DNA of 45,095 nt from Burkholderiaceae bacterium (GTDB lineage: Bacteria; Pseudomonadota; Gammaproteobacteria; Burkholderiales; Burkholderiaceae_D): the NCBI GenBank assembly GCA_019751755.1, contig JAIENA010000112.1, forward strand, positions 1 through 45,095, in the 5' to 3' direction. The notes beneath the pieces were generated by a model. That model saw only the letters and a list, made by a program, of their open reading frames with translations. It was not told the origin of the DNA and searched no databases. This document shows, in pieces, positions 16,920 to 25,412 of the stretch; positions within the stretch are counted from its first letter, which is position 1; each line of letters starts with the position of its first letter. Both the position numbers and the translations under genes were made by a program.

Positions 16920-17473
16920 GCGATTCGCCTCAACCAGGCGGTGCTGGTCCGCACTCCCATCCGCATCACATCCCCGCAGCCGCGGCGCATGGCGCAGATT
17001 CGCGCCGCCGCCTTGCGCAGCTCATGAGGGAGGCGGTCGCATTCTCCTCGCAGCACGTCCACCAAGGCGGTATCCCGTTCACCGCCTTGGTCGTCGACAA
17101 GGATGGCGCAGTGGTCGGGCGTGGTGTCAACCGGGTGCGTGAGTTTCACGACCCGCTGGCCCATGCGGAGGTGGAAGCCGTACGCGATGCCTGCCGTACC
17201 ATGGGCAGTCACTCTTTGCCGGGGATGACGCTGCTGGCTTCGGGAGAGCCGTGCGCGCTATGCTACTTGAGCGCGCTCTACGCCGGCATCTCCCAAGTGC
17301 TGTATGCCGTTGACCGGGACGACGCGGCAGCGTACGGGTTTGACTACCGCGGCACATATTCGCTGTACAAGAGCGATCCGCGCGACTGGCGGGGGCTCGC
17401 TGTCGGCCATCTTCCCGTACCGGAGCGCTTGCAGCCGTTTCTGGCATTTCGCTCGCGCTTGCGAGAGCCATAG
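16916..17473 (+). CDS. Zinc-dependent nucleoside/guanine deaminase-like protein
   Basis: A 185-residue member of the cytidine deaminase-like fold (CMP/dCMP deaminase family). The zinc site is complete: His83-Ala-Glu85 in PLAHAEVEAVRDA and Cys113/Cys116 in EPCALC. The region after it (YGFDYRGTYSLYK) most resembles guanine deaminase-type enzymes, but the substrate cannot be read from sequence. The first 30 residues are unusual: His/Pro/Gly-rich (HSHPHH) and probably disordered, possibly metal-binding. Overlap with the SMR gene points to one operon in which a substrate is deaminated and a product or parent compound exported. Confidence 0.85.
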   Translation: MSDSPQPGGAGPHSHPHHIPAAAAHGADSRRRLAQLMREAVAFSSQHVHQGGIPFTALVVDKDGAVVGRGVNRVREFHDPLAHAEVEAVRDACRTMGSHSLPGMTLLASGEPCALCYLSALYAGISQVLYAVDRDDAAAYGFDYRGTYSLYKSDPRDWRGLAVGHLPVPERLQPFLAFRSRLREP

Positions 17474-17555
17474 CGCGCGGGCGAGGGGCGGCTTACATGT
17501 ATCCTCATCACGTATAATATATCCGGCATTTTTGCTGGTACCTACGGATTGGGTT

Positions 17556-17993
17556 ATGTTAAAGAGAAGCGAATCATGGCTCAATTTGATTCAACTGGTC
17601 GCCAATGTCGAAGCCGCCCTCGGCCTGGTTCTGCAGGCGCGTCATGGGCTTGGCTTGTCCGAGTATCGTGCGCTGGACGTGTTGGCACGTTCGTCCAATG
17701 ACGAGCTGCGCATGCAGGAACTGGCCGCTTACCTGCGCCTGAACCAAAGCTCGGTCTCGCGCTTGGTTGAGCGACTGGAGCGTGCCGGACTGACCATTCG
17801 CGATCTTTGTCCCGCAGATAAACGCGGGGTCTATACGGTCCTGACCAAGGCAGGGCGTGCGCGCCTGGAAGGTGCGCGACCCGACTACGAAAATGCGCTG
17901 GAGGGGGCGCTGCGGGAACATGGCGGCGAGACATTGCTGGCTGCGCAGCATAATGCAGTTGTCTCCTCCAACTTCTCAAGCAATGAGTCTTAG
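17556..17993 (+). CDS. MarR-family transcriptional regulator
   Basis: A 145-residue winged-helix regulator. MQELAAYLRLNQSSVSRLVERLERAGL is the helix-turn-helix with its recognition helix, followed by the wing (RDLCPADKRGVYTVLTKAG) and C-terminal dimerisation helices. MarR proteins usually repress neighbouring efflux or detoxification genes and release DNA on binding a small molecule or on thiol oxidation, so it probably controls the cassette upstream of it. The ATG at 17556 is preceded by a weak ribosome-binding site. A TATAAT at 17513-17518 may be its own -10. A longer reading frame overlapping the deaminase exists but adds no conserved sequence. Confidence 0.87.
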   Translation: MLKRSESWLNLIQLVANVEAALGLVLQARHGLGLSEYRALDVLARSSNDELRMQELAAYLRLNQSSVSRLVERLERAGLTIRDLCPADKRGVYTVLTKAGRARLEGARPDYENALEGALREHGGETLLAAQHNAVVSSNFSSNES

Positions 17994-18012
17994 TCCGCTC
18001 TCGCAGCGCTCC

Positions 18013-18495
18013 TTAGTTCATCATCGAGTCCAGTCGCCCCTGCTCCGCCAGCTCCCGTAACACCCGGATCGTATCGATATCGTTTTCCTGGTACGCCGAC
18101 TTGCGGAATTCGTCATACATCTTGTTGGCTTCATCGGTGGCCGCGTCGTGGTCGTCTTCGTACAGGAAGCGCACGAACAGCCGACCCGGCTGCGGGATTT
18201 CGATCGTCATGGTCAGGCTGGAGTTGCCGATCTCGTCTTGCGCGTCGACCAGGTAGCGCACCCGCTGCATCGGTTCCAGCAGCACCCGGTCTTCGATCAC
18301 CAGCTTGCCAAAACGCAGGCGGCGCCGGAAGCCGTGCTCGTCGCGCTCCGACAGTTCACACTCGTCCAGCTGCGGCATGAACAGCTTGGGCGCTTCGGCC
18401 CGCAGCACCAGGCCGCGCCACAATTGCTCATGGCTGATCTCATCCATTAGCGGGTTCAGCAGGTCGTTGATTTCAATCAGGTGTTCGAATTTCAT
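18013..18495 (-). CDS. AtaL-like SRPBCC-fold protein (DUF1857 type)
   Basis: A 160-residue protein starting MKFEHLIEIND, with alternating strands and a C-terminal helix (DTIRVLRELAEQGRLD) typical of small START/SRPBCC-fold proteins of the AtaL-like (DUF1857) group. These have a hydrophobic cavity, but their ligands and function are mostly unknown. No signal peptide is seen. I chose the start at 18495 because the homologous core begins there; the upstream extension overlaps the leader of the divergent helicase gene. It converges with the MarR gene (about 20 nt between stops). Confidence 0.75.
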   Translation of the reverse strand: MKFEHLIEINDLLNPLMDEISHEQLWRGLVLRAEAPKLFMPQLDECELSERDEHGFRRRLRFGKLVIEDRVLLEPMQRVRYLVDAQDEIGNSSLTMTIEIPQPGRLFVRFLYEDDHDAATDEANKMYDEFRKSAYQENDIDTIRVLRELAEQGRLDSMMN

Positions 18496-18605
18496 GATGG
18501 TGTGATTCCAGAAAGGTCTAACGACACTATATTCCCCCGCCGCACCGGATTTCAATGCTTGCGCTGCTACAATGGCTGGCTGACCTTCATCTGGCGTACG
18601 TAACA

Positions 18606-20678
18606 ATGTCGAATGCACCACAGTTTGGCCTGAATGCCCCGCAAAGCGAGGCCGTGCTTTACCTGGACGGTCCCTGCCTCGTGCTGGCTGGCGCCGGTTC
18701 CGGTAAAACGCGCGTCATTACGCAGAAAATCACGCACCTGATTGAAGACCGGGGCTATGACCCGCGCACCATTGCCGCGCTGACGTTCACCAATAAGGCG
18801 GCGCTGGAAATGCAGGAGCGGGTCGGCACCATGTTGAAGCAGCCGCGCCAGGCCAAGCAAATAACGATTTCCACGTTCCACTCGCTGGGCGTGAAGATCC
18901 TGCGCCAGGAAGCCAATCACCTGGGCTTGAAAGACCGTTTCTCCATCATGGACAGCGACGACTGCTATTCGCTGGTGCAGGAACTGGCCATCACCACCGA
19001 CAAGCACATCATCCGCAATATCCAGAACGAGATTTCGCTGTGGAAAAACGGCCTGGTGGAACCCGAGGTGGCGCTGCGCAATGCGAAAGATGAAGACGAG
19101 GCGCAAGCGGCGCGCATTTATGCCAGCTACCGCGCCACCTTGCAGGCCTACCAGGCGGTGGACTTCGATGATTTGATCCGCTTGCCGGTGGAATTGTTCC
19201 GCGATAACGAGGCGGTGCGCGACCGCTGGCAGCGCCGCCTGCGCTACCTGCTGGTCGACGAATACCAGGACACCAACACCTGCCAGTACGAACTGGTGAA
19301 ATTGCTGGTGACGGGCCTCGGCAAATACCCGATGTTTACCGCGGTGGGCGACGATGACCAGGCGATTTATGCGTGGCGCGGCGCCACCATTGAAAACCTC
19401 AGCAATTTGCAGGTGGATTTCCCCAACCTGAAATTGATCAAGCTGGAACAAAACTACCGTTCCACCACGCGCATCCTGCAAGCGGCCAACGCGGTGATTT
19501 CCAACAATCCGAAATTGTTTGAAAAAGCCCTGTGGTCGGAGCATGGCCTGGGTGAACCCATCACGGTGCACGCGATGGCCAATGACGAGCAGGAAGCCGA
19601 TCAAGTCGCCGTGATGATTTCCGCCGACCACTTCGAACGCAAGAACAAGTGGACCGATTACGCGATCCTGTACCGTGGCAACCACCAGGCCCGCATCATC
19701 GAGCAGGCGCTGCGCAACCACCGCATCCCGTACACCATATCCGGCGGCCAGAGTTTCTTCGATAAGGCGGAAATCAAGGACATCATCGCCTACCTGCGCC
19801 TGCTGGCCAACCAGGATGACGATCCGGCCTTTATCCGCGCCGTGACCACGCCACGCCGTGGCATCGGCCAGACCACGCTGGAAGTGCTGGGCGCGTTCTC
19901 CGGCCAGTGGCAATGCTCGCTGTTTGAGGCCGTGTTTAAAGGCGGCATCGAAGCCAAGTTGAATGACCGCCAATTGCTGCCGTTGCGGGAATTCTGCAAC
20001 TTCATCAACAACCTGGAGGCGCGCGCCAGCCGCCCGGGCCCCGGCGGCAGCGGCGACAACGCGGCGCAAGTGCTGGACGACTTGATGGAAGCGATCCATT
20101 ACGAATCGTATTTGTACGACACGCTGGAAGAGCGCGCGGCGCAAGGCAAGTACCAGAACGTGATGGAATTCGTCAACTGGCTCAAAGAGCGGGGCCGGGG
20201 CGGCAAGGACCGCGACGGCGACGAAAAGAATGTGCTGGAGCTGACGCAAATGGTGGCGCTGATGTCGATGCTGGAAGGCAAAGACGAAGAGCAGGACGCG
20301 ATCCGCATGTCGACCCTGCACGCCTCGAAAGGGCTGGAATACCCGCACGTGTTCCTGGTCGGCTGCGAAGAGGGCATCCTGCCGCACAAGGGCGACCCGG
20401 ACACGCCGGTGGAAGTGCTGGCGCAGCGCATCGAGGAAGAGCGCCGCCTGATGTATGTCGGCATTACCCGCGCCAAGCGCACCTTGCGCGTCACGTGGTG
20501 CAAGAAGCGCAAACGCGCCGGCGAACAGGTCCATTGCGACCCGTCGCGCTTTATTCCGGAAATGCAGCTCGATGTGGGCGACGCGCCGCCCAAGGAAGAT
20601 GAAATCCTGTCGCCACGGGAACGGCTGGCGCGCATGAAAGCCTTGCTGGCCACGCCAAAACCACAGTTAGGCAGCTAA
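18606..20678 (+). CDS. rep: ATP-dependent DNA helicase Rep (UvrD/Rep family)
   Basis: A 690-residue superfamily 1A helicase that moves 3'-5' on single-stranded DNA and clears proteins ahead of replication forks. Visible motifs: Q-motif GLNAPQSEAV, Walker A GAGSGKT (29-35), TFTNKAALEM, Walker B LLVDEYQDTN (near 218), AVGDDDQAIYAWRGA, KLEQNYRST, STLHASKGLEYPHVF and MYVGITRAKRTL. The sequence around GDDDQAIYAWRG…LEQNYRS and the length favour Rep over UvrD. The start at 18606 (MSNAPQFGLN) matches family N-termini; the ribosome-binding site is weak. It lies about 6 kb from priA, which also acts in replication restart. A small GCAGCT/AGCTGC hairpin overlaps the stop, without a clear T-tract. Confidence 0.94.
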   Translation: MSNAPQFGLNAPQSEAVLYLDGPCLVLAGAGSGKTRVITQKITHLIEDRGYDPRTIAALTFTNKAALEMQERVGTMLKQPRQAKQITISTFHSLGVKILRQEANHLGLKDRFSIMDSDDCYSLVQELAITTDKHIIRNIQNEISLWKNGLVEPEVALRNAKDEDEAQAARIYASYRATLQAYQAVDFDDLIRLPVELFRDNEAVRDRWQRRLRYLLVDEYQDTNTCQYELVKLLVTGLGKYPMFTAVGDDDQAIYAWRGATIENLSNLQVDFPNLKLIKLEQNYRSTTRILQAANAVISNNPKLFEKALWSEHGLGEPITVHAMANDEQEADQVAVMISADHFERKNKWTDYAILYRGNHQARIIEQALRNHRIPYTISGGQSFFDKAEIKDIIAYLRLLANQDDDPAFIRAVTTPRRGIGQTTLEVLGAFSGQWQCSLFEAVFKGGIEAKLNDRQLLPLREFCNFINNLEARASRPGPGGSGDNAAQVLDDLMEAIHYESYLYDTLEERAAQGKYQNVMEFVNWLKERGRGGKDRDGDEKNVLELTQMVALMSMLEGKDEEQDAIRMSTLHASKGLEYPHVFLVGCEEGILPHKGDPDTPVEVLAQRIEEERRLMYVGITRAKRTLRVTWCKKRKRAGEQVHCDPSRFIPEMQLDVGDAPPKEDEILSPRERLARMKALLATPKPQLGS

Positions 20679-20732
20679 AAAAGCTGCACTCCATTAAGAA
20701 ATATACAATATGAGGTTTCCCCATAAAACTGT

Positions 20733-22529
20733 ATGTTTCTCATGGTAAGGTTTTTGCAGCTGATGCTGGCGATCTGGGCGTGGTGTGCGGTAGCGATACC
20801 GAGCGCCATGGCGCAGCAATTGCTGGAACCGCTGCTGCTGGAAGACCCTGCGGGAAACATGACCTTGGCCCAGGTGCTGGCCGCCGAGCAAGCCGGGCGT
20901 TTTCAGCCTGGTTCACCGAACATCGGGCTCAGCCCGTCCGCCTATTGGATGCGCTTTACGGTGCAGGAACCGGCGCGCGGCCCGGCCTATTCGTCCGATC
21001 CCACCCTGTGGTTTGACACCGGCAACCGCACGCTGCAGGAAGTCACGCTGTACCAGCCGGATGGCGAGGGGGGCTGGCGCGCGTTGGTCAGCGGTTCGAC
21101 GCTGCCGTTCGGGCTGCGACCGCTGCCGACCGATCACTTTGTGTTCCCCGTGACCGTGCAGGATGGCGCTCAGACCGTGCTCTACCTGCGTGTGCGCAGC
21201 AGCGGGTATCTGGGGGTGCTGGTCCAGCCGCGCGTCTGGCAACCGCAAGCCTACCTGGAGCAGATGGAGCGCGACCGCAACGGCTGGCACATGTATATGG
21301 GCATGACGCTGGCGCTGGCCGGCTTGTACCTGTTTCTGTGGCTGTACCTGCGCGAAGTCGACCATCTGCTGTATGTGCTGTCGCTGGTCTCGCTGGTCTG
21401 GGCCACGTGCAGCGCGGTGGGCGGTCATGGCGCCGCGTATGCGCTGTACTGGCCCAATGCGCCGCTGTTTGAACAAAGCGCCTGGATCGCGTCGTTGCTG
21501 GTGGCCGGCGTGTTCCCCGTGCTGTTCATCACGCGCCTGGCCGGCCTGGCGCAGCGCATGCCACGGCTGGTGCTGGCGTTGCGGGTGCTGGTGGCGCTCA
21601 ATACCGTGTTGTGCGCGGCCATGCTGCTGCTGTTCTGGCTGCGCCCCGGTTCGGTCGCGTTGCAGCAGCAATTGTTCCTGCTTGGCTGGTGGGTGTGGCA
21701 ACCCCTGTTTCCATTGTTGCTGGGTGGCGTGGTCCGGGTGGCATGGCAGGGCGACCGCATGGCCCGCTTTATCGTGGTGGCGTATGTGCCGGCCGCGCTG
21801 GCGTCGCTGTACGTCTCGGTGGAAAACCTGCGCGGCATGCCGCCCACGCTGTCGCTGGTGATGTGGGGCGCGGCCTTTGAACTGCTGGTGATGGCGCTGG
21901 CACTGGCCGACCGCTTGCACCATGGCCGCCTGGCGATGCAGGCGGCCCGCAAAGCGCTGTTGCAGCGCCTGCGCCAGGCGGAGCAGGAACAAGAGCGCAA
22001 GATATTGCAGCGCACGCTGGAGTTGAATGCGGCGCACCAGCGCAGCAAAGACTTGTTGTACAACATTTTGCCGATGGAATTGCCGCGCGGCCGGAGCCTG
22101 GTCGGCCCGGTCTCGGCCACGGTGTTGTTGACCGAATTCGACGGCTTCGACGCGCTGGCGTCGACCATGCCGGCGCACCGCATCGCGGCCGAGCTGAACC
22201 TGATTTTCACGGCATTCGACGGCTTTGCGGACGAGTGCGGCCTGAAAAAATTCAAGGCCACCGGCGACGCCTACATGGCAGCCGCCGGCTTGCCGACACC
22301 GTGCGCCGACCATGCCCAGCGCTGCGTCCGGGCCGGCCTGAAAATGATCGCGTATATCGAACACCGCAACCGTTATCACCCGTTCAAGTGGACCCTGCGC
22401 GTCGGCATCCACTCCGGTCCGCTGGCGACCGGCATGGTCGGCAAGCGCCAATATGTGTTCGATATCTGGGCCGATACCGTGACCGTGGTGTCGCGTCCGG
22501 CCAGCGCCGGCGAAGGGATGGGTACATGA
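20733..22529 (+). CDS. 7TM-DISM receptor with degenerate, truncated class III cyclase domain
   Basis: A 598-residue membrane protein. In order: signal peptide (about 1-27), an extracytoplasmic 7TMR-DISMED2-type beta domain (about 30-190; SAYWMRFTV, WFDTGNRTLQEV), seven hydrophobic helices (about 195-400), a coiled coil rich in Q, E, R and L (405-440), and a nucleotide cyclase-like domain from about 455. The cyclase part keeps ATGDAYM (Asp512), GIHSGP and Arg588. The first metal-binding Asp is replaced by Glu468 (LLTEFDGF), the transition-state Asn of DTVN is Thr584, and the chain stops about 10 residues after that motif, dropping the last part of the fold. Cyclase activity is therefore doubtful. 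The stop overlaps the start of a paralogue (ATGA at 22526-22529). Confidence 0.85.
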   Translation: MFLMVRFLQLMLAIWAWCAVAIPSAMAQQLLEPLLLEDPAGNMTLAQVLAAEQAGRFQPGSPNIGLSPSAYWMRFTVQEPARGPAYSSDPTLWFDTGNRTLQEVTLYQPDGEGGWRALVSGSTLPFGLRPLPTDHFVFPVTVQDGAQTVLYLRVRSSGYLGVLVQPRVWQPQAYLEQMERDRNGWHMYMGMTLALAGLYLFLWLYLREVDHLLYVLSLVSLVWATCSAVGGHGAAYALYWPNAPLFEQSAWIASLLVAGVFPVLFITRLAGLAQRMPRLVLALRVLVALNTVLCAAMLLLFWLRPGSVALQQQLFLLGWWVWQPLFPLLLGGVVRVAWQGDRMARFIVVAYVPAALASLYVSVENLRGMPPTLSLVMWGAAFELLVMALALADRLHHGRLAMQAARKALLQRLRQAEQEQERKILQRTLELNAAHQRSKDLLYNILPMELPRGRSLVGPVSATVLLTEFDGFDALASTMPAHRIAAELNLIFTAFDGFADECGLKKFKATGDAYMAAAGLPTPCADHAQRCVRAGLKMIAYIEHRNRYHPFKWTLRVGIHSGPLATGMVGKRQYVFDIWADTVTVVSRPASAGEGMGT

Positions 22530-23914
22530 GGCCGCACCATCGCATGCTGTCCCTGTTGCTGTGGATGGCCGCGCTGTCGACGGCGCTGTTACTGCTGCTG
22601 TCGTCGCCAGCCACCGCCGCCACGCCGCCATCGGCCACGCTGGACATGGTCTTGCTGGAAGACCCGCAAGGCACGCTGGCGCTGGAAGACGCGATCGCCG
22701 CCGCCGCCCGGTTCCGGCCCGGCTCCCCCAACGTGGGCGGCACCACGTCCGCCTACTGGATGCGTTTCAAGGTCCGCAATCCGGGCGCTGTGCCGGTGAC
22801 CTGGTGGTTCGATACCGGCAACCGCACCTTGCAGGAAGTGGATTTTTACCAGCCCGACAGCTACGGCGGCTGGCAGCACCTGGCGACCGGGTCGCGCTTC
22901 CCGTTCGCGCAGCGCCCGCTGCCCACCGACACCTTTGTGTTTCCCCTGACGCTGGCGGCCGGCGCCAGCACCGACATCTACCTGCGTGTGCGCAGCACGG
23001 GCTACCTGGGCGTCACGCTGCTGCCGCGCTTGTGGACCAAGAGCGCGTTCTTGCAAGCGGCGCAGGAAGCGCGGCGCGCCTGGCTGACGTATCTGGGCAT
23101 GACGACGGCGCTGGGCGCGTTCTACCTGATGCTGTGGCTGTACCTGCGTGAGCGCAACTACCTGTTGTATGCGCTGTCGCTGGCGTCGATCGTGTGGGCG
23201 ATTTCCAGTACCGGTGGCGGTTTCGGGGCGGCCTTCCAGCTGTTTTGGCCGAACTCACCCTTGTTCGAGCAATGCACGTGGATGCTGTCGCAACTGCCCG
23301 TCACCTGGCTGCCGGTGCTGTTTGCCTGCCGTCTGGTGGACTTGCCGGCGCGGATGCCGCGCCTGACCCGGCAGTTGTGGCGCCTGATCAAGGCCAGCAG
23401 TGTGGCCATGCTGGCGATGGTGTTGTTGACGGCAACCCAGCGCACCGACCTGGCGCCGGTGCTGCAAGTGGTGTACGTGCTGGGCTGGCTGTTCTGGCTA
23501 CCGGTGTATCCGTTGATGGGCTATGCGATGGCGCGCGAAGCATGGCGCGGCGACCGCATGGCGCGTTATTTCTGCCTCGCCTACACGCCATCGATCGTGG
23601 TGGCCGCCTATATTTCCACCCAGGCGCTGCGCGGCTTGCCGCCAGACCTGGCGCACATGCTGTGGGCGTCCGCGTTTGAATTGCTGGTGACGGCGCTGGC
23701 GCTGGCCGACTACCTGAACCATGAGCACCGGGAAAAGGTCACCACGCAGGAAGCGCTGCTGGACAGCACCCGGCGCACCGAGCAGGAACTCGAGCGCAAG
23801 GTGCTGCAGCGCACCGTGGAATTGAATGCGGAACGCGAACGCGCCCGGGAGCTGGTTCACACCATCCTTACCAGCGAAGGCTGGCGCGCCGACGGGGATA
23901 GCTTTCATCGTTAA
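22526..23914 (+). CDS. 7TM-DISM receptor paralogue lacking an output domain
   Basis: A 462-residue tandem paralogue of the preceding gene. It has a signal peptide (about 1-32), a DISMED2-type domain (SAYWMRFKV, WWFDTGNRTLQEVDFYQP, PTDTFVFPLTL), seven membrane helices and a charged coiled coil (RRTEQELERKVLQRTVELNAERERA is the end of it, in two stretches). It stops where the cyclase domain of its neighbour begins: ILTSEGWRADGDSFHR replaces ILPMELPRG. No cyclase remnant was seen in other frames downstream, so the 3' part was deleted or never present. It is translationally coupled to the first gene. It may be a ligand sensor that works through its partner, or a decaying copy. Confidence 0.83.
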   Translation: MRPHHRMLSLLLWMAALSTALLLLLSSPATAATPPSATLDMVLLEDPQGTLALEDAIAAAARFRPGSPNVGGTTSAYWMRFKVRNPGAVPVTWWFDTGNRTLQEVDFYQPDSYGGWQHLATGSRFPFAQRPLPTDTFVFPLTLAAGASTDIYLRVRSTGYLGVTLLPRLWTKSAFLQAAQEARRAWLTYLGMTTALGAFYLMLWLYLRERNYLLYALSLASIVWAISSTGGGFGAAFQLFWPNSPLFEQCTWMLSQLPVTWLPVLFACRLVDLPARMPRLTRQLWRLIKASSVAMLAMVLLTATQRTDLAPVLQVVYVLGWLFWLPVYPLMGYAMAREAWRGDRMARYFCLAYTPSIVVAAYISTQALRGLPPDLAHMLWASAFELLVTALALADYLNHEHREKVTTQEALLDSTRRTEQELERKVLQRTVELNAERERARELVHTILTSEGWRADGDSFHR

Positions 23915-24005
23915 TGTGACGGCGAAAGGCAAGGCTGAAATCGTTATGTATTTTATTAACGATAAATAATAAGCAAGATGCCGCGCCGGGCGCTACTATC
24001 ACGGC

Positions 24006-24629
24006 ATGAATCCCTACCTGACCTTCACGCCCTGGATCGACGGCGACCACCCAGACGTGGCCGCCAAAGCCGCGGAACTGGCCGCCCATGCAACATCCCT
24101 GGAACAAGTGGCGCAGCGCTGTTTTGAATTCGTTCGCGACGGCATCCGCCATAGCTGGGACTATCACAGCAATCCCGTCACTTGCCGCGCCTCCGATGTG
24201 CTCCAGCATGGCACCGGCTATTGCTATGCCAAGAGCCACTTGCTGGCGGCGCTACTGCGCGCCAACGGCATTCCGGCTGGACTGTGCTACCAGCGACTGG
24301 CGGTCGGCACGGAAGGGCCGCCCTATTGCCTGCATGGTTTGAATGCCGTGTGGCTGGAGCCCTATGGCTGGTATCGGATCGATGCACGGGGCAACAAACC
24401 GGGCGTCGATGCCCGCTTTACGCCGCCGCTGGAACAGTTGGCATTTCCGGTGTTGGCACCCGATGAGCGTGATTTGCCGGAGATCTGGGCCGAGCCGCTG
24501 CAGGTGGTGGTCGACGCGCTGACCCGGCATGCCACCGTGCAGGCGGTGGCGGCGCATTTGCCCGACGTGACCCTGATGCCAGCGATCCGGCCTGGCGCAG
24601 GACGCGCGCAGTGGGCGGATGCGCCTTGA
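24006..24629 (+). CDS. Transglutaminase-like domain protein
   Basis: A 207-residue cytoplasmic protein with the papain-like transglutaminase core. The catalytic triad is visible as Cys73 (GTGYCYAKSHLLAALLRA), His110 (CLHGLNAVWL) and Asp126 (WYRIDARGN). Bacterial members of this single-domain type are mostly presumed proteases or amidases rather than true cross-linking enzymes; the substrate is unknown. The N-terminus MNPYLTFTPWIDGDHP begins at an ATG 91 nt after the 7TM-DISM gene. The gene precedes a gene-poor interval, with no obvious functional link to its neighbours. Confidence 0.85.
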   Translation: MNPYLTFTPWIDGDHPDVAAKAAELAAHATSLEQVAQRCFEFVRDGIRHSWDYHSNPVTCRASDVLQHGTGYCYAKSHLLAALLRANGIPAGLCYQRLAVGTEGPPYCLHGLNAVWLEPYGWYRIDARGNKPGVDARFTPPLEQLAFPVLAPDERDLPEIWAEPLQVVVDALTRHATVQAVAAHLPDVTLMPAIRPGAGRAQWADAP

Positions 24630-24676
24630 GCATGGTGGCGTCCCAAAGTATTAACTAGACCGGCGCGTATAGGCGG

Positions 24677-24748
24677 CCTATTACGTCGCCTATTATGTTG
24701 CCTATTATGTTGCCGATTAAGCCGCTAATTATGCCGCCAATTACGCCG
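24677..24748. repeat. Six degenerate 12-bp tandem repeats
   Basis: Six consecutive 12-bp units start at 24677, 24689, 24701, 24713, 24725 and 24737. Units 2 and 3 are identical (CCTATTATGTTG) and the others differ by a few bases around CCNATTANGNCG. One frame reads as repeats of Ala-Tyr-Tyr-Val and Ala-Asn-Tyr-Ala interrupted by a stop, so it may be the remnant of a repetitive coding segment. Confidence 0.75.
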
Positions 24749-25135
24749 CCAATGCACGGGAAGGCAATGCGCAACGCCGGGCGGCGGCCACCAGCAGCGG
24801 ATTTATTGTCGCCAGTAAAGGCCTACAGCGGATTCACACCACGCTGAATCAGCGCCTGAATAACCCATGCCTTATTGGCGAAAAACGTTGTCAGCGGCCG
24901 ATACAGTGTCGCTGGATCTCGGGATAAAAGATCAATCTCATTGCTTTGCGCTTTAGGCAAACCGACGGCGCTTGATGGAGATGGAAACCATCATCCGCAG
25001 GATGGTGGACTAGCCATCCGGTGATTGCATCAATCATCAATATCAGCATTGCCGTGGCTGCCGGATGGTGGCTGAGTGAAAACACTGGCAACTCTGGGAA
25101 AAGTGGGTGGTTTATTTTCTGTCGCTGTGAAAATA
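24749..25135. other. Gene-poor interval, no convincing gene
   Basis: Between the tandem repeat and the small hypothetical gene, base composition is lower in GC than the surroundings and reading frames are short. A small inverted repeat (ACCATC at 24987-24992, GATGGT at 25001-25006) and related GCCATCCGG/CCGGATGG segments at 25013-25072 are visible. A 66-codon minus-strand frame (24891-25091) shows no recognisable motif. It may be decayed accessory DNA. Confidence 0.4.
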
Positions 25136-25360
25136 ATGCCAGACGATAGCATCGCCATGCCGCGCGAAAATCTACAATGGCTTATCCACCAACTTGGAAC
25201 CAGCAGCAATCAAGCGCAGGCGGCCATCAACGAAGATGTAATTCTAGAACAAACTGTGCAGCGTTCCACGATGCCGGAATTTGGTGGTGCCGCTGTATTT
25301 GGCGGTATCCGTTCTGGTTTGATGGAACGGGTCGCCTATCGTTTCCTGAGCAAGAAATAG
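25136..25360 (+). CDS. Small hypothetical protein
   Basis: An open frame of 74 codons starting MPDDSIAMPRENLQW; a GTG start at 25076 would extend it to 94 codons. The sequence is soluble and mixed in character, with no signal peptide, membrane segment or motif I recognise. Third codon positions are much less GC-rich than in the housekeeping genes here, so it is either foreign or a chance frame. It lies 52 nt before slyX on the same strand. Confidence 0.3.
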   Translation: MPDDSIAMPRENLQWLIHQLGTSSNQAQAAINEDVILEQTVQRSTMPEFGGAAVFGGIRSGLMERVAYRFLSKK

Positions 25361-25412
25361 GTGGGAAACCCGGCGGCGGAGTATAATGGCCACTTCACTG
25401 CCGGGAGTTTAT

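Noticed and set aside
20671..20687. Terminator after rep
   Set aside because: The GCAGCT/AGCTGC hairpin overlaps the stop codon and lacks a T-tract, so it is too weak to call.
23907..23963. Inverted repeat ATCGTTAAT/ATTAACGAT after the second 7TM-DISM gene
   Set aside because: The 9-bp arms are AT-rich and 39 nt apart; this could be chance, and no function is indicated.
24677..24748. CRISPR-like array
   Set aside because: The 12-bp units are directly adjacent without spacers and are too short and degenerate.
24891..25091. 66-codon minus-strand frame in the gene-poor interval
   Set aside because: No ribosome-binding site, motif or convincing codon bias; likely chance.
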